64,000 nt of DNA, from positions 248,001 to 312,000 of the forward strand of contig BCHU01000010.1 in the NCBI GenBank assembly GCA_001599715.1. The letters are read 5' to 3'. The notes under the pieces were generated by a model that saw nothing but the letters and a program-made list of their open reading frames with translations, was not told the origin of the DNA and searched no databases. Shown here one piece after another: positions 34,239 to 43,629 of this stretch (positions are counted from its first letter, which is position 1; every line of letters begins with the position of its first letter). The DNA is from Phaeotremella fagi. Taxonomy: Eukaryota; Basidiomycota; Tremellomycetes; Tremellales; Phaeotremellaceae. A program made the translations under genes and the position numbers.

Positions 34239-36100
34239 ATGCCTGATCAGAAAGAAATATCAGCTGCAGCAAAGGCCATTGGCTTTGAAGTTCCCGCCCA
34301 CCATGAAGCTGACTTCAAAGAGCTTCTGACCAAAACGGACGACGCTTGCAAAGCTGTTTTGGCTTTACCTGGTGAGTTGGTGACCAACGCTCGACCACTG
34401 ATGATAGACTACAAACCAAAACCTGATCTTCAAAAATATCCTCGATCAAATGTCCATCTACCAGAGAATGTGGATAACCCTGCCAAAGCTTGGGCTTGGA
34501 AAGCAGAAATTGGAGATCCGATTTCCAGCAGAGGCAAACCATTGAGTGGGAAGACTGTGGTGTTCAAAGACACTGTGTGCGTTGCTGAAGTTCCTCTACT
34601 TTTTGGTACCAACGCTTTCGAAGGATACATTCGTGAGTCTTTGCTGCTAGTTGGATACTGCGTTGACGTTTGCAGCCGACGTGGACGCGACTGTTGTTTC
34701 TAGAATCTTGGACAACGGCGGCCACATAACAGGAAAGGCTGCCTGCGAGGTAAGATGACACTACGAAGATATGACTAATACTCAAAGAACTTCTCCCATG
34801 GCGCCTCCTCTTCCTCGTCTCCATACGGGCCCGTCGAAAATCCTTATGCCAAGGGTTTCTCAGCTGGAGGTTCAAGTTCTGGCTGTGGTAGTTTGATTGG
34901 ATCAGGAGCGGCAGATATAGGAATTGGAGGTGATCAAGGTGGTTCTATAAGAATTGTAAGTGGGTTCTTTTAAGACCGTGTGCTCATTACTTTAGCCAGC
35001 AAGTTTGTGTGGGATTGTCGGCTTGAAACCAACATTCGGTCTTGTACCATACACGGGGGTGCTCTCTTCCGACGCAGCTGTAGACCACGTCGGACCTATG
35101 GCTCGAAATGTTCTTGACGCTGCCTTGTTGTTGAAGGCGGTTGCAGGGTATGACAGGATCGATGATAGGCAGTTGGGTGCTCCGGAAGTTCGTGATGTGC
35201 CCGATTACGCAGGCGAAATCTTGAAAAGTCGGGGGAAGACCTTGAAGGGCTTGAAGCTGGGAGTCCTTCGAGAAAGCTTCGAGTCCAAAGCTCTGGCTGA
35301 TTCAGTTGCGCAAACGATTCAAAAAGCAATAACCCAGCTTGAAGATCTAGGAGCGGAAGTGTCTGAAGTTAGTGTGCCATTGTAAGTTCAACGAACGTGT
35401 CCAAAGCCAAGAGCTGAAGATGTTCAGATTTACCACAACTCCCTCGTTGCTGCACATTCTCAACAAATTCGGTTCTGGAGGGACGCGAATGGGTCGTCAA
35501 GTTGGTCGTCGTGGACTGTATCTCAACGACTACTGGAACCATTTGTTGCCATGGACCCAAGATAAATATGACAAGGCGAAACATTTTGTCACGGGCACTG
35601 CAATGTCTTGGTAGGTTCTGTAGACCCTCGGTACTGACTTTGTTAGTGAATACGGTTTCACAAAGTATCCTACAGCGTTTGGGAGAGCGATGAATCTTGG
35701 TCGCCAAATGCGTGACGAATTTGATGAAATTCTCAAGGCCTGTGATGTGATCGTACTTCCTACACTTCCACAACCAGCTAGACGTCATATCAAATTTGAT
35801 TCTGGACCGTTGGAATGGTCAAAGCATGCTCGTGAGTAAAGTAGCACACCAAGTCTTGACCCTTTCTCAGCTGGCATTGCTTCGTTCACTGGAGCCTTCA
35901 ACATCACCGGCCACCCGGCCCTTTCAATCCCAGTAGGCATGGTTCCTTGCATGGAAGAGGATGTTGAAGATGAAGAGGATAGAAAGCTTAAACTGCCCGT
36001 CGGAATGATGCTCGTAGGCAAATATTGGGACGAAGCAACCCTGCTACAAGTTGGGGATGCTTGGGAGCAAAAGGTGAATTGGAAGACGCAAACTCTGTGA
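34239..36100 (+). CDS. Amidase-signature hydrolase
   Basis: The frame MPDQKEISAAAKAIGFEVP begins at 34239; an in-frame ATG at 34188 would add 17 Cys-rich residues and cannot be ruled out. Catalytic triad of the family is in place: Lys in TVVFKDTVCV, cis-Ser in SAGGSSSGCG and nucleophile Ser in GGDQGGSIRIPASLCG, then GLKPTFG. The C-terminal half has GTRMGRQVGRRGLYLND, VIVLPTLPQPA and FNITGHPALSIPVGM, ending at TGA 36098-36100. About six introns are present; total length is about 530 residues. Such enzymes release ammonia from an open-chain amide, a fitting step after ring opening by the PuuE-type proteins. The substrate is inferred from context only. Confidence 0.87.
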
Positions 36101-36161
36101 CCGAATTCTATGTAACATGTACTGCCAAATTCCTTATTCTTCCTTGTTCTCCTGTCACCCT

Positions 36162-36875
36162 TCAGTCCCGTTTTAAAGCAAATTCTACAGCAGCTGTTGC
36201 CAGCAGGCGGGTTGAATCCAATGTTGGCAAGGGAGAGTTTGAATCGTTCATCATGATTGGAATTTCAGTACAGCCCAGAATTACACCTTGACAGCCTTGA
36301 GAAGCGAAAGATTGAATAACTGTTTGATAATATGTGACATTTTCTTCTGTTACAACACCGCGTATCAAGTCCTCTTCGATTATCTGAGATGTTTGCGCAA
36401 TTTGCTCGTCTGTTGGTTTGACCAAATCAATATCACGCTTTTTGCAAGCTTCGTCGTAAACAGTGCTGGGAACCAACCACCTTGTACCTAGGAGACCAAT
36501 TTTTTTGTAACCTCGAGTAGCAGCTTCATTTACAACGACATCGGCGATGTGTAAGAAAGGAAGTGGAAGTGGATGGCGAAGAACAGGGATGGCTTGGTGG
36601 ATTGTGTTGTCCGGGCAGATCAAAACATCCGCACCAGCCTGTGCTAGTGTATTGGCGGAATTGAGTATGATGTCCCCAACTTTGGCCCAATCGTCACGAC
36701 TGATTTTACCTTCCACGTCGATAAATTTCATGTACGTGGATAGAGAAGGGGTGTGCATAGTGATTTCAGGATGATGGTCTCTGCCCAACCGTTTTTGACC
36801 TTCTGCAACGGCTGTTCGGTAACATAATGCTGCTCCCTCTGCTGAGCAACCGATGATACCAATGTGTTTGGTCAT
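36162..36875 (-). CDS. Asp/Glu/hydantoin racemase-family enzyme
   Basis: This intronless frame of 237 residues starts MTKHIGIIGCSAEGAALCY at 36875. Upstream codons have no family match and lie in the promoter. The two catalytic cysteines of PLP-independent racemases are visible: the first in VLICPDNTIHQAI and the second in GVILGCTEIPIMM. KKIGLLGTRWLVPSTVY sits between them. Relatives racemise Asp or Glu or hydantoins, and maleate isomerase belongs to the same superfamily; any of these fits nitrogen-ring breakdown. It is divergent from the FAD monooxygenase across 184 bp and converges with the amidase, stops 61 bp apart. Lack of introns sets it apart from most genes in the window. Confidence 0.87.
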   Translation of the reverse strand: MTKHIGIIGCSAEGAALCYRTAVAEGQKRLGRDHHPEITMHTPSLSTYMKFIDVEGKISRDDWAKVGDIILNSANTLAQAGADVLICPDNTIHQAIPVLRHPLPLPFLHIADVVVNEAATRGYKKIGLLGTRWLVPSTVYDEACKKRDIDLVKPTDEQIAQTSQIIEEDLIRGVVTEENVTYYQTVIQSFASQGCQGVILGCTEIPIMMNDSNSPLPTLDSTRLLATAAVEFALKRD

Positions 36876-37059
36876 TGTTAGATATTTAATTTGAATGAAT
36901 AATGAGTAACTAACAACGATTACGAATCGTGAGAACAATGACAAAACATCGGTCGAAAAGTTACGGCATTCGGTTAACGGATTCATACATAATTAGGGGT
37001 GAGTGGAGATGTTCTTTCTTTGTTCTTATTTTCCTCCTTCTTCGCAGCAAAAACGCGAA

Positions 37060-38208
37060 ATGGCCAAACCAATCTTGATATCCGGTGGAGGACTCGCTTC
37101 CCTTCTTCTAGCCAGAGGGTTGTTGCGTTACAACATCCCCTTCCAAATCTTCGAACGCGACTCTTCGTTCGACTCTCGCGGCCAAGGTTACAGACTTCGT
37201 TTGTCGACCGAGGGAATTGACGCTATTGAGTCTGTACTCGACGCAGACGCCTTTTCCAAATTTCTCGAGACCTGCGGTCAAACTGGGGGAAGTGGCTTCT
37301 CGTCATACAATGCAATCACCGGAGAGGAGGTTGAAAGAAAAGCTCCAGAGAATCTAGCTTCTAGAGGCGGTAAAGTCTTCGGTATATCCAGAGGTGACAT
37401 GAGACGCTTGTTCTACGAAGGCTGCGAAGAATTTACTCATTGGTCAAAGAATGTCGTTGGGTATGAGCTCACCACCGAAGGAGTGGTAGCTGTCTTTGCA
37501 GACGGGTCCAAATCCATGGAGGGCTCAATGCTTATTGGCGGCGAGGGGATTCGGTCCAAAGTCGCTCAACAAGTATCAGGTGGGAAACTCAAAGTTTACG
37601 ACACTGGTGCTCGAGGTATACACGGGCAAGCACCCACTTCTGCTTTCAAAGATCTAGGTGAAGGTGTTTTCCAGATGGGAGACGAAAGTGGAGTCATGGT
37701 GATCACCAATGTACGGTCGAAGGATATGGACGATCCCGATCTCGAGTTTGGGTGGACTTTAATAGGGAAACCAGGTGTCGTGAACGCCCCGAACAACGAT
37801 TATACCTCTGTCGGTCAACCAGCTGCAGATCTCGCCAGGCAGCTAACAAAAAGCTGGTCGCCCAAATTTCAACCCATGTTCTATCATTTGAACGAGAAGG
37901 AAGCTGCATTCTGGAAAATCACTTGCTCCTCTCCTGAAGGTGTTCCCGAATGGCCAAATCAACCGCGAGTAACAGTTATTGGAGACGCTGCCCATTCAAT
38001 GACACCAGCTGGAGGTATCGGTGCCAATACGGCTGTTCAGGATTCAGCTCTCTTATCGAAGCTTATCATCGCCGCTGGGGGTTACGAAGATGGGTTGACA
38101 AAGGCTTATGAGGAAAAAATGAGGATATATGGAGGAGCAGCGGTGAAAATCAGCTACAACCTTGCCAAGCAGATCTTTGGTGTTGGCGAACTCGTTGATA
38201 CGCTGTAG
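37060..38208 (+). CDS. FAD-dependent aromatic-type monooxygenase
   Basis: This intronless frame of 382 residues begins MAKPILISGGGLASLLLARG, a GxGxxG dinucleotide fold although the second glycine region is GGGLAS; an upstream ATG at 37003 adds 19 unconserved residues. The NAD(P)H/FAD blocks follow: GISRGDMRRLFYEG, MLIGGEGIRSKV in place of the usual DG motif, and VTVIGDAAHSMTPAGGIGANTAVQD near the end. This is the flavoprotein hydroxylase (PHBH-like) fold, acting on small rings with O2 and NAD(P)H. It is divergent from the racemase-family gene and closes block B. It is also the last gene before the repeat region. Confidence 0.87.
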   Translation: MAKPILISGGGLASLLLARGLLRYNIPFQIFERDSSFDSRGQGYRLRLSTEGIDAIESVLDADAFSKFLETCGQTGGSGFSSYNAITGEEVERKAPENLASRGGKVFGISRGDMRRLFYEGCEEFTHWSKNVVGYELTTEGVVAVFADGSKSMEGSMLIGGEGIRSKVAQQVSGGKLKVYDTGARGIHGQAPTSAFKDLGEGVFQMGDESGVMVITNVRSKDMDDPDLEFGWTLIGKPGVVNAPNNDYTSVGQPAADLARQLTKSWSPKFQPMFYHLNEKEAAFWKITCSSPEGVPEWPNQPRVTVIGDAAHSMTPAGGIGANTAVQDSALLSKLIIAAGGYEDGLTKAYEEKMRIYGGAAVKISYNLAKQIFGVGELVDTL

Positions 38209-38647
38209 GACGATATCCAAGAAGAGCTTTAGAACGGGGCTGGTGCTAGTACTTTTTGATCTAATGTTAAATAGATAGAGCGAATATTCTGCCATGCATA
38301 TTTCTACGGAGGGAATTCCTCATCATCGTTTCAGTCTCATTTATCTCCCAGCTAGCCTTGATTAGTAGTACCTCAAAAATCAATATGCTTGAACTTTCAT
38401 TATGGATTGGGTTTTCCGATGGATAAAGATATCGGCATCCTCCTTAAGAATGTTGAAAGGATTTGAAATCGTGATTGTAGGCCTCCTCCCGTCCGCCCAG
38501 TCAGTCAGCTTCAACAAGACTAGCTGTTTCCATAAAGCAGTAAAGTCTGAACGCAATTTTGTAGATCCTTTGATGTATGAATATAGTTTTAGCATTTTGC
38601 TGGTTCACAACATAATTTCTCAAAGATAACTAACTACCTCAACGTGG

Positions 38648-39119
38648 TGTCAGGACTCGTCACTAAAGGTAAGCAGAGACCTGTACGACTGATAAGGTTT
38701 ATTGCTACTGACTAACTACTGGCAACTGTCAAAGACCTTACCAAACCAATCGGAGTTGCCTACAATTAGCCTAATAAGTGAACAAAGACAGGGTTGAATG
38801 AACGAAGACGACGAAAAGCAACAGATTTGGCAAAAGACAGAGACATAAGAGCACGAGAGATAACAGAAAGAGAGATTCCACCTATGTGACAAGCAGCTAA
38901 TGGAATACCAATTTGGTAAGTTAATAATAATATGAGCTAATATAAGAAAAGACTTCAATATAAGTTAATCAAGGAGAAGAAGAAAAAAAGCGGAACGAAG
39001 TTGTTGATGCAGGCTGACCTTTGTCAAAACGAAGAATCTGTAAGCCTCTTTGGCGAGCGGGGTCCAAAATCACCGGAAAAGTCATGAACCAAGGTCAACT
39101 CATGGTACGTAGCCTGACA
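38648..39119 (+). repeat. LTR-like repeat family 1, copy 1
   Basis: Starts TGTCAGGACTCG and ends GCCTGACA, so the termini are short inverted repeats with TG..CA ends as in solo LTRs. It shares long similar stretches with 40881-41427, for example GGTTGAATGAACGAAGACGA. I see no matching target-site duplication. Confidence 0.55.
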
Positions 39120-39309
39120 GTACCTCGTAGACTTGTGAAGTTGATCAACCGATAATAGATATAGATGAATAACCTAGGAGGATCCGGTAGGTTGAGGTTG
39201 GTGATGAAGGTGGTGCTGGTGATGATGATGATATAAACAAGATAGATAATAGATGTATAACACTATGAACTACTATGTAAACTGTATACTAAAAGGGTGG
39301 ATCGGTGGG

Positions 39310-39707
39310 TGTCACGCAGGTGGGTGGGGAACTAGGGTTCAATGGACTTGGACAGGACTTGGGAGGATCGCTGACTTGCTGGAAGGAGTTGAAATAAGAT
39401 AAGATATAAAGTAAAAGGATGTTATTATGTGTGGGTGGCAAAAAGTAGTAACTACATATAAATGTATACAATGTATGACTAGATATATGTAATATAGTTA
39501 AACTATTTACTAAGACTATGAACTGAAAGGGAAGAGGAGTAGGGATGAAGAAGTGAAGCGTTCAGACCTTCTGTTTGTGCGATCCAAAGTTAAAGAAGAA
39601 GAAAGAGATAATGATAAATAAAACCCGCTTTTTATACCTTGTCAAACGAGCACGAGCATATGCCTATTAGGCACGAACAAATGCCTATTATACTTTTGTC
39701 ACAATAA
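39310..39707 (+). repeat. LTR-like repeat family 2, copy 1
   Basis: Begins TGTCACGCAGG, contains GCTGACTTGCTGGA and, near 39511-39600, the reverse of the block with TCTGAACCCTTC, and ends about TTTTGTCACA. The same order of parts is seen at about 42535-42900. Ends are approximate. Confidence 0.4.
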
Positions 39708-39830
39708 GTATTACAACTAAGCAATTCTACAGCGGTTCATGTCAGTTGGTTGGATATAAGAAATGGAAATGTGAACTGGAGATGCGAACTGATGATTTGA
39801 TCCTTAAAGAAAAGAAGAGACGAGAGATAA

Positions 39831-40140
39831 AGATTAAAATAATCCGCGTTATATGGCTTTTTTGAATGATGATATGATCATTCTCAAATAGTCAATGAGG
39901 ATTTGAGAATGAGCAGATAATCAAATATCGAAGTTATAATCATGTTCTAATAGTCACTCGAGCTTCTAATCATGTCTCTTCTATCACTCGAACTAATACT
40001 CATGATTCTTCTACCATTCGAGCTTCTAGTCATGTTCTTCTAATCAATCGAGGTTCTAATCATATGTCTTTGGTCGATGTGTAATGAATCCTTATTTGTA
40101 CCCCCTTCTAGTAGCGTGAGTTATGACCGTGTCATAACAT
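39831..40140. repeat. Minisatellite-containing repeat, copy 1
   Basis: Begins AGATTAAAATAATCCGCG, then has a hairpin (TCATTCTCAAAT at 39878-39889 against ATTTGAGAATGA at 39901-39912). Four or five units of about 30 bp follow, of the form TCACTCGAGCTTCTAATCAT. It ends in a second hairpin (GTTATGAC, 3-nt loop, GTCATAAC at 40120-40138). Confidence 0.6.
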
Positions 40141-40530
40141 CTCCTCGAAGTAATACTTCCTCCCTTTGATGAAACTTCTGCTCAGCTAGTGACAATTCCG
40201 CTATTCATGAGATAGTTTCATACGAATCCCTTGTTCAGACATATATATAGGACACTTATTTTACTACTTCGTATTTCTTTTCCTTAACTCTGGATCTCAC
40301 GACAGAAGGTCTGAACCCTTCGTTTTTCACCCCAAATCCCTTATCCCTTTTTAGTTCATAGTCTTTTACTCTTTGACTTATAATATTAACTATACAAACA
40401 TATAACTCGACTACATCGTAGCCATTTATATTTAGTTGACTATTATTTGCCACTCAGTATAATCTTCCATAGTCACATCTACTATTATACTCTAATACTA
40501 TCCTATCTTACTTTATTTAATTACTTTAAA

Positions 40531-40839
40531 AGATTAAAATAATCCGCGTTATATGGCTTTTTTGAATGATGATATGATCATTCTCAAATACTCAATGAGA
40601 ACTTGAGAACAAGCACATAATCAAATATCGAAGTTATAATCATGTTCTAATAATCACTTGAGCTTCTAATCATGTCTCTTCCATCACTCGAACTAATACT
40701 TGTGATTCTTCTACCATTCGAGCTTCTAGTCATTCTCTTCTAATCAATCAAGGTTTAATCATATGGCTTTGATCAATGTGTACAGAATCCTTATTTGTGC
40801 CCCCTTGTACTTGCATGGGTTATGACCAAGTCATAACAC
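40531..40839. repeat. Minisatellite-containing repeat, copy 2
   Basis: A direct copy of 39831-40140, 700 bp downstream, with scattered base changes. The first hairpin is degraded on its right arm, whereas the GTTATGAC/GTCATAAC hairpin at 40819-40837 is kept with a changed loop. Confidence 0.6.
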
Positions 40840-40880
40840 TTGTACCATAACTATAAAAACATATGTCTTATCTGCATTGT

Positions 40881-41427
40881 TGTCAGGGCTCGCTCCTGTA
40901 GGTAATAGATCCGACAGAGATGTGTACGATTATGAAGGTTTACTGAAGCTTGAATCCCAATTGATGAAAGGTGATCCTTGGACTTGTGAATTGATTGGAC
41001 AGCAATAATAATATATTATATTTATACAAAGTGTCAAGGACCTTACCAAACCATTCGGAGTTGCCTACGATTGGCCTAATAAGTGAACGACAACAGGGTT
41101 GAATGAACGAAGACGACGAAGAGTGAGTAATTTGGCCAGAGACAGAGAGATAAGAGCACGAGAGATAACGTTACAGAGAGATTCCACTTAGGTGGCAAGC
41201 AGCTAATAGAAGATTGGTTTGGTAAGATAATAATGATATGAATTGGTATAAGAAAAGACTACAATATAGGTTCTTTAGGGAAGAGAAGAAAGAAGGAGTA
41301 ATGAAGCAACTTATATAAGCTAATGTTTGTCGAACAGGAGAACCCGCAAGCCCTTTCGGTGAGCGAAGCCCAAAATCACCCAAAAGGCTATGCCCAAAGG
41401 TCACCTCATGTTACGTATCCTGATACA
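40881..41427 (+). repeat. LTR-like repeat family 1, copy 2
   Basis: Begins TGTCAGGGCTCG and ends about TCCTGATACA. It is diverged and longer than copy 1, with extra sequence near 40955-41030, but parallels it over most of its length. Confidence 0.5.
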
Positions 41428-41991
41428 AAGGCTAAACAATAAGTATAAATATTAGGAAGTGGAATTTGGGTGAAGGATTGAGAAGAACTGATATTAAAGA
41501 TCTCTGGGCAAGAACAAAACTGGTCAAGTCCTTATATAAGTCTGTACCATCCTTCCAGAGGAGTGATTTCTCTTCTATAAAACGTCATAGATTTGTCTTC
41601 TAAGATGCTCTCTTAGAACGAGTTTTCTTCTAGGTGATGTTTTTAGAATACTCCTCTGGAATACTCTTCTATGAACTATGAAATACTGTTTGTGTCATGG
41701 TTGCGTGCAGGATCGCAGTAGTAAATATTGCTTAGTAAGCAGCATACATTGAACGTTCATTGAACGTAGACTGAACTCTCATCGAACATACATTCATTGT
41801 ATCTTGGACCCTGTGTAAGGAATATGTAACACGGAAACAGAATAGTATTGTCAGATTGGCGTAACATGCTTATGTCTCTCCTCAGATTAATACTTCCACC
41901 CTTTGATGAAACTTCCGCTCAGATAGTGACAATCCCGCTATTCATGAGAACGTTTCATACGGATCCCTTGTTCAGACATATATATAGGACA

Positions 41992-42118
41992 TGTCACGCT
42001 GGGGCGTAGGGGGAGGACTAGGACTAAGAAGGGATTGGTCACTGACTTGCTGGATGGATTAAGACTTGATGTTGATAGATGATAATAAAGTAATCAAATA
42101 AAATAGAAGTAAAAGTAT
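41992..42118. mobile_element. Truncated family-2 insertion inside another repeat
   Basis: At 40245-40262 the undisturbed copy reads GGACACTTATT. At 41985-42130 the same sequence is split: GGACA is followed by about 127 bp starting TGTCACGCTGGGG and ending TATAACA, then CACTTATT resumes. The inserted piece matches the 5' part of the family-2 repeat, so it is a later, truncated or internally deleted insertion. Confidence 0.5.
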
Positions 42119-43629
42119 AACACACTTATTTTAGTACTTTTGTTTTTTTTCCCTTAACTTTGGATCTCACGACAGAGGGTCTGAACCCTTCGTTTTTCAT
42201 CCCTAATCCTTCATCCCTTTTTAATTCATAGTCTATTACTCTTTGACTTATACTATTAACTATACAAACATATATCTCGTCTACATCCTAGTTATTTATA
42301 TCTAATTAATATCATTCATCTTAGATAGCTAAAAAAAAACTAACCATCTCGCCGATCAAAAAGAGACAGTAGTTCACTTCCAGTAACATTGCCACCGTGT
42401 TGCACGCAACCAGTTCGACTGTCACTAAGTTCGAAGAGCGTGGGCAGCGGTGATGGGGCGTTGATGTTATAAAAGTCCTGTAGGGAGGATTGTGGATGGA
42501 TCATACCCAAAAATCAGTCACTGTATGAAGGCATCTCAAGCTGGGGTAGGACTAAAGAAATTTGGTTACTGACCTTCTGAGTGGACTAAAAGATGAGGCG
42601 GATGATTGATGACAAAAGAGATAAGAAAACGATGTAACGATCATCGGTAGATGTGACTGTAGAAAGATTTGCGGAGTGGCAAAAATCAATTAACCAAATA
42701 GGAATGACTCCAACACAGACAAGATTTACATGGAGAGTTAATACTATACCTATGAGTTAAAAAGGGATAAGGTTTAGGGATGGAGAAATAAGAAGTGAAG
42801 GGTTCAGACCTTTGGTCGTGAGACCCTAAATTAAGGAGACGAAACAAGAGTAGCAAAAGCATTTTCTTATTTTTCGGTCTCACTGAGGGTTCCACATGAG
42901 AGCTTTACCCAAATAGCAAGACTTTCACTAACTGTTGGAATGCTCATTAAATGTAGAAGAGAAATGATCCTGTTACGTCAATCCGACCATAGAAAATTTT
43001 GATTTCTTGTTACATGTTCATTACAAGAAGGTGACGGTTAAGTTGACTTATGAACAATATAGGAATGGATAAGTTGAATGAGGGACAAAGTGGTTTAGTA
43101 TCACAACAACAACTTGGAAGAATCTTGAGAAAGAATCTTGAAGATCAGAATGGTAATGGATAAAGATTCGAATATTCCGCCTTCATGTGGCTTCTTGGGT
43201 CGATTCAATGATTGACCGAAAGCGATATTATCCTGCTTCAATCGTCATTTCATCGTAATTGGCATTTTCAGACCTCAGACAAGAAATGTTGTAAAAACGA
43301 TTGTCGGAGACGAGCTCAACTTGAGGACCTTTCCACTTGTGTAATCGTGATTGGAATTTAACTTAAATGGCAGACTAAATCAAGTCGGCTTGTTCGGACG
43401 CTGCATGACAAATGAAAAACAAGAAGTCTGATCAAATCGACGTGATCCAGTGTTGAGGAGTGTTTGTTGCCTTGGTAGTAAAAAAGCTCTCATCACCTTA
43501 GATCTTCAATGTAGCAACAAGTTTGGTCATGATAAGGCGCTTAGTCGTGGATAAGGAGCGATCGAAAATGTCTGACGCAGCAGCAAGACGGGTATCACAA
43601 AGAAAAGACAATATACAACTGGTAAACCG

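Larger units (their letters stand above)
38209..43629. repeat. Gene-free repeat region, decayed LTR-like sequence
   Basis: About 5.4 kb without a supportable exon, AT-rich, with many diverged direct and inverted copies. Recognisable families: one with TGTCAGG start and CCTGACA end (38648-39119; 40881-41427), one beginning TGTCACGC (39310, 41992, a related start near 42535), a block ending CATATATATAGGACA (40136-40256; 41866-41993) and a block with TCTGAACCCTTC in both orientations. No reverse transcriptase, integrase or transposase frame remains. Confidence 0.7.

Noticed and set aside
38402..38629. 75-codon frame just after the FAD monooxygenase
   Set aside because: Lies at the start of the repeat region and has no family similarity or splicing partner.
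39831..40140. CRISPR-like array
   Set aside because: The 30-bp units are adjacent and diverged, with no unique spacers, no leader and no cas genes, in a eukaryotic genome.
38209..43629. Centromere
   Set aside because: Repeat density fits, but 5.4 kb is short compared with tremellomycete centromeres and no full retroelements are visible; cannot be supported from sequence alone.
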